Source of the DNA: an uncultured Muribaculaceae bacterium
GTDB lineage: Bacteria > Bacteroidota > Bacteroidia > Bacteroidales > Muribaculaceae
Direction: 5' to 3'
Length of the DNA stretch: 36,566 bases
Assembly (NCBI GenBank): GCA_902494515.1
Contig: CABUTS010000022.1
Coordinates: forward strand, 1-36,566
Shown here: piece by piece, positions 7,600-14,690 of the stretch
Position numbering within the stretch: the first letter of the stretch is position 1
Layout of the letters: each line of letters opens with the position of its first letter
Program-made: the position numbers and the translations under genes
Notes under the pieces: model-generated
Database searches by the model: none
The model's input: the letters and a program-made list of their open reading frames with translations, nothing else
What the model was told of the DNA's origin: nothing

Positions 7600-8916
7600 T
7601 TACTTAGCGGGTGCGGATTCGGGTTTTGCCGGTTTGGGCATAGGGGCGGTGGTGCCGTTGGCCTTGAAGCTCTCGATCTGCTCGGGGGTGTAGCCCAGGG
7701 CGGAGAGAACCTCGGTGGTGTTGCCGCCGAGTTCGGGGCAGGGACCGTAGGTAGGCTGGTAGTTCGAGATGGTGAAGGGGACGCCGACGGTTACGAATTC
7801 GCCGATCTTGCCCCCCTGGTTGATGCGGACGAGGGTGTTGCCGTCGTAGAGGCTTTCGTCCTGCATTACCTCGCGGGTGGAGAGCACCGGGGCGCAGGGC
7901 ACGCCGTAGGGGGCGAGGAGCTTGATGATCTCAAACTTGTCCTTGTCGATTGCCCAGGCCTGTACGCGGTCGATGAGCTGCTGTTTGTGACGGTCGCGGG
8001 CGTCGGCGGTGTTGAAGTCGGGGTTGGTCAGCCAGTCCTCGAAACCGAAAGCCTTGCAGGCCTTCTCGAAGTCCTTGGCGCCGCGCTGGAAGATGATGTA
8101 TTCGTAGGCGTTGGGGTCGGTCTCCCAACCTTTGCACTTGTAGGTCCAACCCAACACGCCGGAACCCTCGGTGTTGCCCGAACGGGGAACGAAGTCGGGG
8201 AACTTCTGGTCGGGATACTGCGGATACTGCGTGAGGTAGCCGATCTTGTTGAGGGTCAGCTGGTCGCGGGTCTTGATACGGCAGAGGTTCAGGCAGGCGT
8301 TGTGCATCGACTGGTATACGAAGGAACCCTCGCCGGTGCGTTCGCGCTGCATCAGTGCTGCCAACAGACCGATCAGCAGGTGCATGCCGGTGTTGGAGTC
8401 GCCCAGAGCGGCGCCCGACTGGGTCGGGATGTTGTATTCGCCCTCATACCAGCCGGTGGTCGAGGCGGCGCAGGCCGTAACCTGAGCGATAGGCTCGTAA
8501 GCCTTCAGGTCCTTGAAACGGGAAGATTCGGGGAAACCCTTGATAGTGCCGTAGATACAGCGCGGGTTGAGTTTATGCACCTCTTCCCAGGAGAAGCCGA
8601 GCTTGTCCATGGCCCCCGGGTGAAGGTTTTCGACGAAGATATCGGCGCCCTGAATCAGCTTGGTGAGGATTTCCTTACCGTCGGGGGTAGCGGCGTCGAG
8701 AGCCAGCGACTTCTTGTCGGAGTTGAGCTGCAGGAAGTAGTAGCTGGGGAGAGAGGGATCGAACTGAAGTTCGCTACGGGTAGCGTCGCCGGAGCCGGGA
8801 CGTTCGATTTTGATAACTTCGGCTCCGAGCCATGCGAGCATCTGGGTACAGGAAGGACCCGACTGAACATTGGTGAAATCAATCACCTTAATGCCTTGAA
8901 GAGGTGCGGTATTCAT
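7600..8916 (-). CDS. frc: Formyl-CoA:oxalate CoA-transferase
   Basis: A 438-residue class III CoA-transferase that moves CoA from formyl-CoA to oxalate, yielding oxalyl-CoA for Oxc. Features: N-terminal IKVIDFTNVQSGPSCTQML with the conserved Gln (Q18), GAEVIKIERPGSGD, VENLHPGAMDKLGF, and the catalytic Asp D173 in SGAALGDSNTGMHL, matching D169 of the Oxalobacter enzyme. The active-site glycine loop is altered: the family GNAGGGGQPGW is here GNTEGSGVLGW (about 247-257), although the following KCKGWETDPNAY is conserved. A Pro/Lys/Ala tail of about 18 residues extends the C-terminus. It is the first gene of the operon and is divergent from the response regulator gene. Identity is strong; the loop change might affect kinetics or substrate range. 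Confidence 0.93.
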   Translation of the reverse strand: MNTAPLQGIKVIDFTNVQSGPSCTQMLAWLGAEVIKIERPGSGDATRSELQFDPSLPSYYFLQLNSDKKSLALDAATPDGKEILTKLIQGADIFVENLHPGAMDKLGFSWEEVHKLNPRCIYGTIKGFPESSRFKDLKAYEPIAQVTACAASTTGWYEGEYNIPTQSGAALGDSNTGMHLLIGLLAALMQRERTGEGSFVYQSMHNACLNLCRIKTRDQLTLNKIGYLTQYPQYPDQKFPDFVPRSGNTEGSGVLGWTYKCKGWETDPNAYEYIIFQRGAKDFEKACKAFGFEDWLTNPDFNTADARDRHKQQLIDRVQAWAIDKDKFEIIKLLAPYGVPCAPVLSTREVMQDESLYDGNTLVRINQGGKIGEFVTVGVPFTISNYQPTYGPCPELGGNTTEVLSALGYTPEQIESFKANGTTAPMPKPAKPESAPAK

Positions 8917-8919
8917 AAT

Positions 8920-8988
8920 TTGTTTAAAATATTTTGGTTAGAATTTTCAGAAAACTTGTTTAAAATTTTGGTTAGAATATTCAAAAAC
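8920..8988. repeat. Tandem duplication, about 36 and 33 bp, abutting frc
   Basis: Two units starting TTGTTTAAAAT (8920-8955 and 8956-8988) share TTTTGGTTAGAAT and an A-rich CAAAAAC-like end, differing by a short indel and a few bases. They begin 3 bases upstream of the frc start codon, so they make up the whole proximal leader. Confidence 0.7.
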
Positions 8989-9140
8989 GTTTGTTGACGG
9001 AAGATGCTGTATTTCGGCCTTCCATATTGTATAACAACCCAACCTGATAAAGAGTTTAAACTAATTTTAATGCCGCTTCAAGCACAGCACTGCACGGATG
9101 TGCCTCGGCGAGACTGCAAAAAAATATATTAGGCTAATTG

Positions 9141-9218
9141 GAGAAAAGTTTGTTGTTCAAGTCAAAAAACTATAAAATACCGGATATTGAGATGGAATAT
9201 GCATAGTGGAACGGGCAC
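9141..9218. repeat. Dispersed repeat, copy A
   Basis: About 78 bases that align along their length (roughly 70% identical by eye, one or two short indels) with 14589-14669. Shared landmarks in the same order and spacing are TTGTT.TTCAA.TCAAAA, ATAAAAT, GAATAT and GTGGA.CGGG.AC. Both copies lie in gene-free regions. Confidence 0.5.
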
Positions 9219-9386
9219 TTTTGGCCCGGTAGAGCCTCGCCCTACTTCGCGGTCAGCTGCTTTAGGTAGTCAATCGGCAGTCTCCCGGCGGTAAGTGGAC
9301 TTTGTGTCCGGGCTTTGCATCCGGGCGTTACGGTTAACTTTTATTAAATTTCGCGGGAGGGGGATGGCGGACTCGGAATTATGTGG

Positions 9387-9394
9387 TATATTTG
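9387..9394 (+). promoter_or_regulatory. Predicted -7 element of the two-component operon
   Basis: TATATTTG matches TAnnTTTG exactly and lies about 20 bases before the response regulator start. No clear TTG -33 box is seen at the usual spacing, so the promoter may need an activator, perhaps the regulator itself. Confidence 0.45.
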
Positions 9395-9412
9395 CGGAGG
9401 ATATGATGATTT

Positions 9413-10099
9413 ATGATGAAAGATAAAGATAATGTGAAAATACTGGTGGTCGACGACGAGGAGGCCCTGCGCGACGGTGTGCGCGATTATCTGGAACTCG
9501 AGGGTTATCAGGTTGCCACGGCGCCGAGTGGCGAGGCGGCGCTGGCGATGAATCCCGGTGGATTCGACCTGCTGCTGCTCGATGTGATGATGGGCGGCAT
9601 GAGCGGGTTCGAGCTGGCCCGACGACTGAGGGTCGACGGGACTGCCGCGCGCGTTCCTATAATTTTTCTGACGGCGAAGGACTCCGAAGACGATGTCGTC
9701 GAGGGGCTTGCTCTCGGCGCCGACGACTATGTTGCCAAGCCGTTCGCCATGCGGGTGCTGGTGGCCAGGATAAAGGCACTTCTGAGGCGGTCGCAGTCCA
9801 GGGAGGCCGGAGCGGCAGAAGGCGGCGTTGTCTGCGACCGCGCTTCGCTGAGCTGCCGGGTCGACGGCCGCGAGGTGAAGATGCCCCGCAAGGAGTTCGA
9901 GATTCTGGCGCTGCTGCTCGGGAATCCGGGGAGGATTTTTACCCGCGAGGAGCTGATGAAACAGGTCTGGCCGGAGAATGTGGTGGTGATAGACCGCTCG
10001 GTGGATGTACACGTCACTCGCATCCGCTCTAAGATTGCCCCTTACGGCCGGAATATCGTGTCACGTTCAGGCTACGGTTATGGCTGGGTCGAAGGTTAG
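9413..10099 (+). CDS. OmpR-family response regulator
   Basis: A 228-residue DNA-binding response regulator. The receiver domain spans about residues 8-125: acidic pocket VVDDEE at 12-17, phospho-acceptor D57 in LLLLDVMMG, and the conserved Lys K109 in DDYVAKPF. A winged-helix DNA-binding domain follows (about 130-225), with the KEFEILALLLGNPGRIFTREELM block and the C-terminal RSGYGYGWVEG hairpin. Two adjacent ATGs (9413 and 9416) are both possible starts. The 3' end overlaps the histidine kinase gene by 20 bases, so the two are translationally coupled. A PiT phosphate transporter downstream suggests a PhoB-like role, but this is context only; an RprY-type regulator is another possibility. Confidence 0.88.
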   Translation: MMKDKDNVKILVVDDEEALRDGVRDYLELEGYQVATAPSGEAALAMNPGGFDLLLLDVMMGGMSGFELARRLRVDGTAARVPIIFLTAKDSEDDVVEGLALGADDYVAKPFAMRVLVARIKALLRRSQSREAGAAEGGVVCDRASLSCRVDGREVKMPRKEFEILALLLGNPGRIFTREELMKQVWPENVVVIDRSVDVHVTRIRSKIAPYGRNIVSRSGYGYGWVEG

Positions 10100-11498
10100 G
10101 TTCACGTTCAGGCTGCGCGTGCTGCTGATGTTGCTGGGCACCTGCTGGGTGCTGGCCGGCGCGTTCGCCGCGTTTCAGTATCACCGCGAGAAGGAATATA
10201 AGACGGCGATGATGGACGAGCGGCTGCAGATGCACAATCTGCGGATCCTCGACGACATGCGCCGCGGCGAGCCGATCGCCGACATCGTGGCGCGGATTAC
10301 GCCGCCGACCGAGAATCTGCGCGTTACGCTGATAGATTCCGCCGGGGCGGTGCTCTACGACAGCCGTATTCCGTCGCTGCGCTCCAACCATAACGGCCGT
10401 CAGGAGGTGCGTCAGGCACGCCTGAAAGGGAAGGGGGTAGCCATCGAGCGCCTTTCGGAGGGGGATGCCACGAACTATTTCTACTCGGCGCTCCGGGGCG
10501 ACGACGGCACGGTAGTACGTTCGGCAGCGCCATACACCCACAGTCTGACGGAGTTTCTGGCCGTCGACAACGCCATACTCTGGATAATGGGTGCCCTGAC
10601 GTTACTCAGTACGCTGCTGGGGCTGATGGCCACCCGGCGGATCTCGGTCAGCATCCGTCGGCTCAGCGATTTTGCCGAACGGGGCGGCCGCGGCGAGCGG
10701 ATATACAGCGGCGACGCGTTTCCGCACGACGAGCTGGGGAATATCGCGGCGAATATCGTCCGAATGTATGTGCAGCGCGAGGAGCAGCACCGCCGCGCCA
10801 TAGCTTCCGAGCAGGACAAGGCACGGCTGAAGAAGCAGCTCACCAACAATATCAACCACGAACTGAAAACACCCGTGGCGTCGATCCTCGTGAGCCTCGA
10901 CCTGCTGCGCGACCATCCCGACATTGCTCCGGAGAAACGCGAGGAGATTTTGCGTCGCGTCCGCGCGAATGTGGAGCGGCTCAGCGCCCTGCTGAAGGAT
11001 GTCTCGACGATTACCCGCATGGAGGACGCCGCGGCGATGATCGAGCGCAAACCGGTGAATCTCACGGCGCTGGTGAATGAACTGGCCGCCGAAGCGCGTC
11101 TGGGCACCGATATGGAGATTGCCGTCGATATGCCTCCGGAGCTGGTTGTCTCCGGCGACCGGGTGCTTCTGGAGTCGGTTTTCCGCAATCTCATCGACAA
11201 CGCCATCGCCCACAGCGGCGCCTCGCGCCTGAGCATCACCGCCGATGCCGCCGGCCGTTTCCGGGTCCGCGACAACGGATGCGGCGTCGCCGCCGAGCAT
11301 CTTCCCCGCCTCTTCGAGCGCTTCTATCGCGTCGACTCCGGCCGCACCCGGCCATCGGGAGGTACCGGTCTGGGCCTCTCGATTGTCCGCAACGCCGTGG
11401 CCGTCCATGGCGGCTCCATCAGTGTATCCTCCCCCTCCGGCCTCCTCTTCGAATTCACCCTCCCCGCGGAATTTAATAAAAACGCAACAATTGTGTAA
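10080..11498 (+). CDS. Sensor histidine kinase
   Basis: A 472-residue inner-membrane sensor kinase. Membrane segments at about 12-34 and 165-185 flank a sensor domain of about 130 residues facing the periplasm. A short linker rich in Arg and acidic residues (about 186-250) leads to the HisKA domain with phospho-acceptor H260 in NNINHELKTPVASIL, then HATPase_c with the N-box VFRNLIDNAIAHS, DNGCGV, the FERFYRVD F-box and GGTGLGLSIV. The start is the ATG at 10080, inside the response regulator gene; upstream in-frame codons would run through the regulator's own coding sequence. It is cognate to that regulator by position. The signal sensed is unknown; phosphate status is suggested by the next gene. 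Confidence 0.9.
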   Translation: MAGSKVRFTFRLRVLLMLLGTCWVLAGAFAAFQYHREKEYKTAMMDERLQMHNLRILDDMRRGEPIADIVARITPPTENLRVTLIDSAGAVLYDSRIPSLRSNHNGRQEVRQARLKGKGVAIERLSEGDATNYFYSALRGDDGTVVRSAAPYTHSLTEFLAVDNAILWIMGALTLLSTLLGLMATRRISVSIRRLSDFAERGGRGERIYSGDAFPHDELGNIAANIVRMYVQREEQHRRAIASEQDKARLKKQLTNNINHELKTPVASILVSLDLLRDHPDIAPEKREEILRRVRANVERLSALLKDVSTITRMEDAAAMIERKPVNLTALVNELAAEARLGTDMEIAVDMPPELVVSGDRVLLESVFRNLIDNAIAHSGASRLSITADAAGRFRVRDNGCGVAAEHLPRLFERFYRVDSGRTRPSGGTGLGLSIVRNAVAVHGGSISVSSPSGLLFEFTLPAEFNKNATIV

Positions 11499-11567
11499 TT
11501 TTCCGGCAATATATTTTGGCGAATTTTGTGGCGTAATCAGAGTATTGGCTACAAAATCCGACAATTT

Positions 11568-13913
11568 ATGGAACTGGTTTTCTTAGGTATAGTTATTTTT
11601 CTGTTTCTGCTGGCGGTGTTTGACCTGTCGGTGGGTGTGAGCAACGACGCGGTGAATTTCCTCTCCTCGGCCGTGGGGTCGAAGGCGGCGTCGTTCAAAC
11701 GGATTCTGATAGTGGCGGCGGTCGGCGTGTTTGTCGGCGCGGTGATGAGCAACGGCATGATGGACGTGGCGCGTCACGGCATTTTCCGTCCCGAAAATCT
11801 CTCGTTTTATGATATAATCGCCATTTTCATGGCGGTGATGGTCACTGACGTTATCCTCCTGGATATGTTCAACACCCTGGGGATGCCGACCTCCACCACC
11901 GTGTCGCTGGTTTTCGAACTGCTGGGAGCCACGTTTGTGGTGGCGCTGTTCAAGCTGGCTATGCCCGAAAACACCCTTGGGATCGGCGACCTGCTGAACA
12001 CCGAGAAGGCGCTCTCGGTGATTCTCGGCATCTTCCTGTCGGTCGGAATCGCTTTCGTGTTCGGCACGGCGGTGCAGTTTCTTGCGCGCTTGATTTTCAC
12101 CTTTGAGTACAAGGGGAAGCTGCGGTGGAAGGCGGGCCTCTTCGGGGGCGTCGCCTGCACGTCTATCGTCTACTTCATGCTACTGAAGGGGGTGAAGGAC
12201 CTGTCGTTCATGACCCCGGAGATGAAGGGGTGGACCGACACACACACGGCGCTGATCATCGTCTCCTGCCTGATAGGCTTCACGCTGCTGTCACAGGTGC
12301 TTTACTGGCTGAAAGTCAACGTGTTCAAGATGGTGGTGCTTTTGGGAACCTTTTCGCTGGCGATGGCCTTCGCGGGGAACGACCTGGTGAACTTCGTCGG
12401 GGTGCCCCTGACGGCGCTGGCTTCGTATCAGGACTTCGCGGCCAACGGCGCCGGCGACGTCAGTGCCTTCATGATGAACAGCCTCAACGGTCCGGCTGAG
12501 ACACCGTTCTACTTCCTGGTGGGCGCCGGAGGCATCATGGTTGCGGCGCTGAGCACCTCGCGCAAGGCACGGCAGGTGACGCAGACCACCGTCGGACTCA
12601 GCTCGAAGTCACAGGGCGATGAGCTCTTCGGCTCCTCGCGTCTGGGCCGCGCAATCGTGCGCCATACGCTCAACGTTCACAGCTGGGTTCGCGACCGTAC
12701 CCCGCGCGGGGTGAAGGCGTGGGTGAACCGGCGGATGAACACCGCCGTGACCCAGGAGGAGGATGGCGCCGCGTTCGACCTGGTCCGCGGGTCGGTGAAC
12801 CTGATGCTGGCGGCGTTTCTCATCGCCATCGGCACATCGCTGAAGCTGCCGCTGTCCACCACGTTCGTCACCTTCATGGTGGCGATGGGTACGTCGCTGG
12901 CCGATAAGGCATGGGGACGCGAGAGCGCCGTGTTCCGCGTTACCGGGGTGATTTCGGTGATCGGCGGATGGTTCATCACCGCCGGCGTGGCGTTCATCGG
13001 TGCCGGAATAGTGGTCTGCCTGATGCACAAAGGGGGGGTGCCGGTGATGATTGCCGGCGGACTGATTGCAATTCTGGTGCTCATACGCAGCAACATCCGA
13101 TTCCGCCGCAAACGTCAGACCGAGCAGAGCGACTCGCTCTTCCAGACCATCCTCGCCACCGACGACCCCAACGAAGTGTGGAAACTGCTCGTCATATATA
13201 TAAATGAGAAACAGCGTAATTTCCTGGACTTCACGACCGGGACTTTCGACGATGTGACCCGCGGTTTCTGCGAGAACAACGTCAGGCTTCTCAGCCGCTC
13301 CGAGAAAGCGCTGGTCTCCGAGAAGGATGTCATCAAGACGCAGCGGCGCAAGCTGACCCTCTGCCTGCGCCGCGTCAACCCCGACACCGCAATCGAGAAA
13401 CGCGCATGGTTCCACCTCTCGAACAACATGGCCATGTCGATGAACTATAACCTCCGGCATATCAACGAAGTATGCAAGGAACACGTCGACAACAACTTTC
13501 GTCCGCTCCCGGCGGCTCTCCGCGCCTCCTTCGGCGCCGTCTGCGCCGAAATCACCTCCATCCTCCGCGACTCCGCAGCTGCAATGGACCCGGGAATAGC
13601 TGCATCCCCCGCCTTATCCGCCTCTGCCTCCGCCTCCGTTGTCAGGAACCCCGCGGATCCCGAAACCCTGGATGCCCTGCGCGACCGCTGCACCATGGTC
13701 AAAGACCGCCTGAGCTACCTGACGCGCGACGTCTACGACCTCCTGCAAGGGGGCGACACCTCCGACATGACCGTGGCATACGTCTACCTCAACGTCCTCC
13801 AGGAGACCCAGGAGTTCATCACCTCCCTCCGCAAACTCCTCCGCGCCACCGGCAAACTCAACCTCCTCCCCGCCCACTACCGCTCCTTCTCCCACCACTC
13901 CACCCCCGCCTGA
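11568..13913 (+). CDS. PiT-type inorganic phosphate transporter with PhoU-like tail
   Basis: A 781-residue inner-membrane transporter of the PiT family (low-affinity phosphate:cation symport). The two duplicated PiT signatures are present: GVSNDAVNFLSSAVGSKAA (about 23-41) and AFAGNDLVNFVGVPLTAL, with N271-D272 at its core. About 10-12 membrane segments are spread up to about residue 510. The cytoplasmic remainder (about 530-781) is helical and resembles the PhoU/DUF47-like tail common in Bacteroidota PiT proteins. The ATG at 11568 is chosen over an upstream TTG. It lies 69 bases after the kinase gene in the same direction, so phosphate control by that system is plausible. Confidence 0.88.
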   Translation: MELVFLGIVIFLFLLAVFDLSVGVSNDAVNFLSSAVGSKAASFKRILIVAAVGVFVGAVMSNGMMDVARHGIFRPENLSFYDIIAIFMAVMVTDVILLDMFNTLGMPTSTTVSLVFELLGATFVVALFKLAMPENTLGIGDLLNTEKALSVILGIFLSVGIAFVFGTAVQFLARLIFTFEYKGKLRWKAGLFGGVACTSIVYFMLLKGVKDLSFMTPEMKGWTDTHTALIIVSCLIGFTLLSQVLYWLKVNVFKMVVLLGTFSLAMAFAGNDLVNFVGVPLTALASYQDFAANGAGDVSAFMMNSLNGPAETPFYFLVGAGGIMVAALSTSRKARQVTQTTVGLSSKSQGDELFGSSRLGRAIVRHTLNVHSWVRDRTPRGVKAWVNRRMNTAVTQEEDGAAFDLVRGSVNLMLAAFLIAIGTSLKLPLSTTFVTFMVAMGTSLADKAWGRESAVFRVTGVISVIGGWFITAGVAFIGAGIVVCLMHKGGVPVMIAGGLIAILVLIRSNIRFRRKRQTEQSDSLFQTILATDDPNEVWKLLVIYINEKQRNFLDFTTGTFDDVTRGFCENNVRLLSRSEKALVSEKDVIKTQRRKLTLCLRRVNPDTAIEKRAWFHLSNNMAMSMNYNLRHINEVCKEHVDNNFRPLPAALRASFGAVCAEITSILRDSAAAMDPGIAASPALSASASASVVRNPADPETLDALRDRCTMVKDRLSYLTRDVYDLLQGGDTSDMTVAYVYLNVLQETQEFITSLRKLLRATGKLNLLPAHYRSFSHHSTPA

Positions 13914-13941
13914 TCACCCGCTGACAAGGGGATGCCTGAAA

Positions 13942-14140
13942 GCCTGATAGCCAGCTTATAGCCCCCCCCTCAATCGCCAACCTAACTACTCGATGGCCAG
14001 CCATAAGTGCCTGACAATCTCAAATCTTACTACCTGATGGTTAGCTACTCCCCCCCTGTCAATCGCCAACAGAACTACTTGATGGTTAGCTATCCCCCCT
14101 GTCAATCTCCTCTTTAATTCCCGGATGGTCAGCAAGAAGC
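13942..14140. repeat. Imperfect tandem repeat, period about 45 bp, five units
   Basis: A GAT(A/G)G(C/T)(C/T)AGC core recurs at about 13946, 13992, 14036, 14081 and 14124, giving spacings of 46, 44, 45 and 43 bases. The units also share C-tracts, TGTCAATC and AACTAC(C/T). The third and fourth are the most alike. The array starts about 30 bases after the PiT stop codon. Units are too degenerate, and nothing resembles unique spacers, so it is not a CRISPR array. Confidence 0.65.
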
Positions 14141-14151
14141 CCCCGGCAGGG

Positions 14152-14260
14152 GAAGGCCAAAGGCCTTCATGTTCACCTAACCCGGTCTTAAAATGAGTGA
14201 TAGCTCATTTTTAGGCCGGGATCCCCCTGGGAAGTAGCATGGTGAAGGCCGAAGGTCTTC
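14152..14260. repeat. Two related short hairpins (REP-like) flanking a larger one
   Basis: GAAGGCC-AAA-GGCCTTC (14152-14168) and GAAGGCC-GAA-GGTCTTC (14244-14260) are near-copies, both followed by CATG and an AAC or TTCAC-type tail, about 92 bases apart. Between them lies the 14181-14220 hairpin. Their 7-bp stem and 3-nt loop resemble the hairpins near 4466-4514 and 21591-21607. Confidence 0.5.
14181..14220. terminator. Hairpin resembling a bidirectional terminator
   Basis: A long stem, CCCGG..CT.AAAATGAG paired with CTCATTTT.AG.CCGGG, around a TGATAG loop. It is the first strong terminator-like structure after PiT, though about 270 bases downstream of its stop. A T-run sits within the stem rather than after it. 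Confidence 0.4.
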
Positions 14261-14454
14261 ATGAACAAAGACTTTCGCAATTCCCCGCCGGCCTTTTTTA
14301 ACGCGCTGTACGGGCAGTGCCTCCGGCAGTTTGCCCCCCGCGGCGGCCTCTTTTAACGCGGAACTCCCCGGAACTAACAGAAGCAAATTTTATTGTTGTG
14401 GAACGTCAAACCGAACTATTGCGGAGCTTGCGCTCCTGAACGTCAACGGAAGCC

Positions 14455-14490
14455 TACGGCGTCAAATCGTGATGCCCGTAGTCTTCCGTT
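14455..14490. repeat. Inverted repeat with 15-base arms
   Basis: Arms AACGGAAG.CTACGG and CCGTAG.CTTCCGTT are complementary apart from one position, with a short loop. No transposase gene is close, so it is not supported as an insertion-sequence end. It may form a hairpin in the leftward transcript expected from the promoter at 14552-14582. Confidence 0.5.
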
Positions 14491-14551
14491 GAATATAAAA
14501 ACTTACCCTGAGCGCGCTGTTCTATCGGGAAGCGGGGTAAGTATGTTGTTG

Positions 14552-14582
14552 CAAAGTTAGCGCTTTTAATTGGATGCGCCAA
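14552..14582 (-). promoter_or_regulatory. Orphan promoter reading left, followed by a hairpin and T-run
   Basis: The minus strand reads TTG at 14580-14582, a 20-base spacer, then TAACTTTG ending at 14552, a full Bacteroidota promoter. No gene follows on this strand before the PiT 3' end. The predicted transcript (start near 14545) at once enters a hairpin with ACTTACCC and GGGTAAGT arms (about 14505-14543) followed by TTTTT. This suggests a very short RNA or an attenuated leader. Confidence 0.5.
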
Positions 14583-14588
14583 GGATTT

Positions 14589-14669
14589 GAGCGAAAACCT
14601 TGTTATTCAACTCAAAATAATCATAAAATGCCCGAAATGGGAATTGAATATATGTCGTGGAGCGGGAAC
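14589..14669. repeat. Dispersed repeat, copy B
   Basis: Second copy of the roughly 80-base element seen at 9141-9218, aligned in the same orientation. It lies between the orphan promoter and the ndh stop codon. Confidence 0.5.
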
Positions 14670-14690
14670 CTGATGGGAGGTGGGGAGGGG

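Larger units (their letters stand above)
8917..9412. other. Divergent intergenic region of about 500 bp, no gene
   Basis: No convincing coding frame. It holds a tandem duplication next to frc (8920-8988), one copy of a dispersed repeat (9141-9218) and the -7 box of the response regulator gene (9387-9394). No TAnnTTTG box was found on the minus strand for frc, so the oxalate operon may use a non-canonical or activator-dependent promoter. Confidence 0.5.

Noticed and set aside
7558..8997. Long plus-strand open frame of 479 codons opposite frc
   Set aside because: It mirrors the frc coding strand; its Gly/Val-rich composition is what a GC-rich gene gives on the opposite strand, and frc has clear catalytic motifs.
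13942..14140. CRISPR array
   Set aside because: Units are degenerate, have no constant repeat alternating with unique spacers, and no cas gene is in the window.
14177..14386. 69-residue minus-strand frame
   Set aside because: It runs through hairpins and repeats, has no credible composition or start context, and matches nothing recognised.
14455..14490. Insertion-sequence terminal inverted repeat
   Set aside because: Arms face each other within 36 bases and there is no transposase or target duplication nearby.
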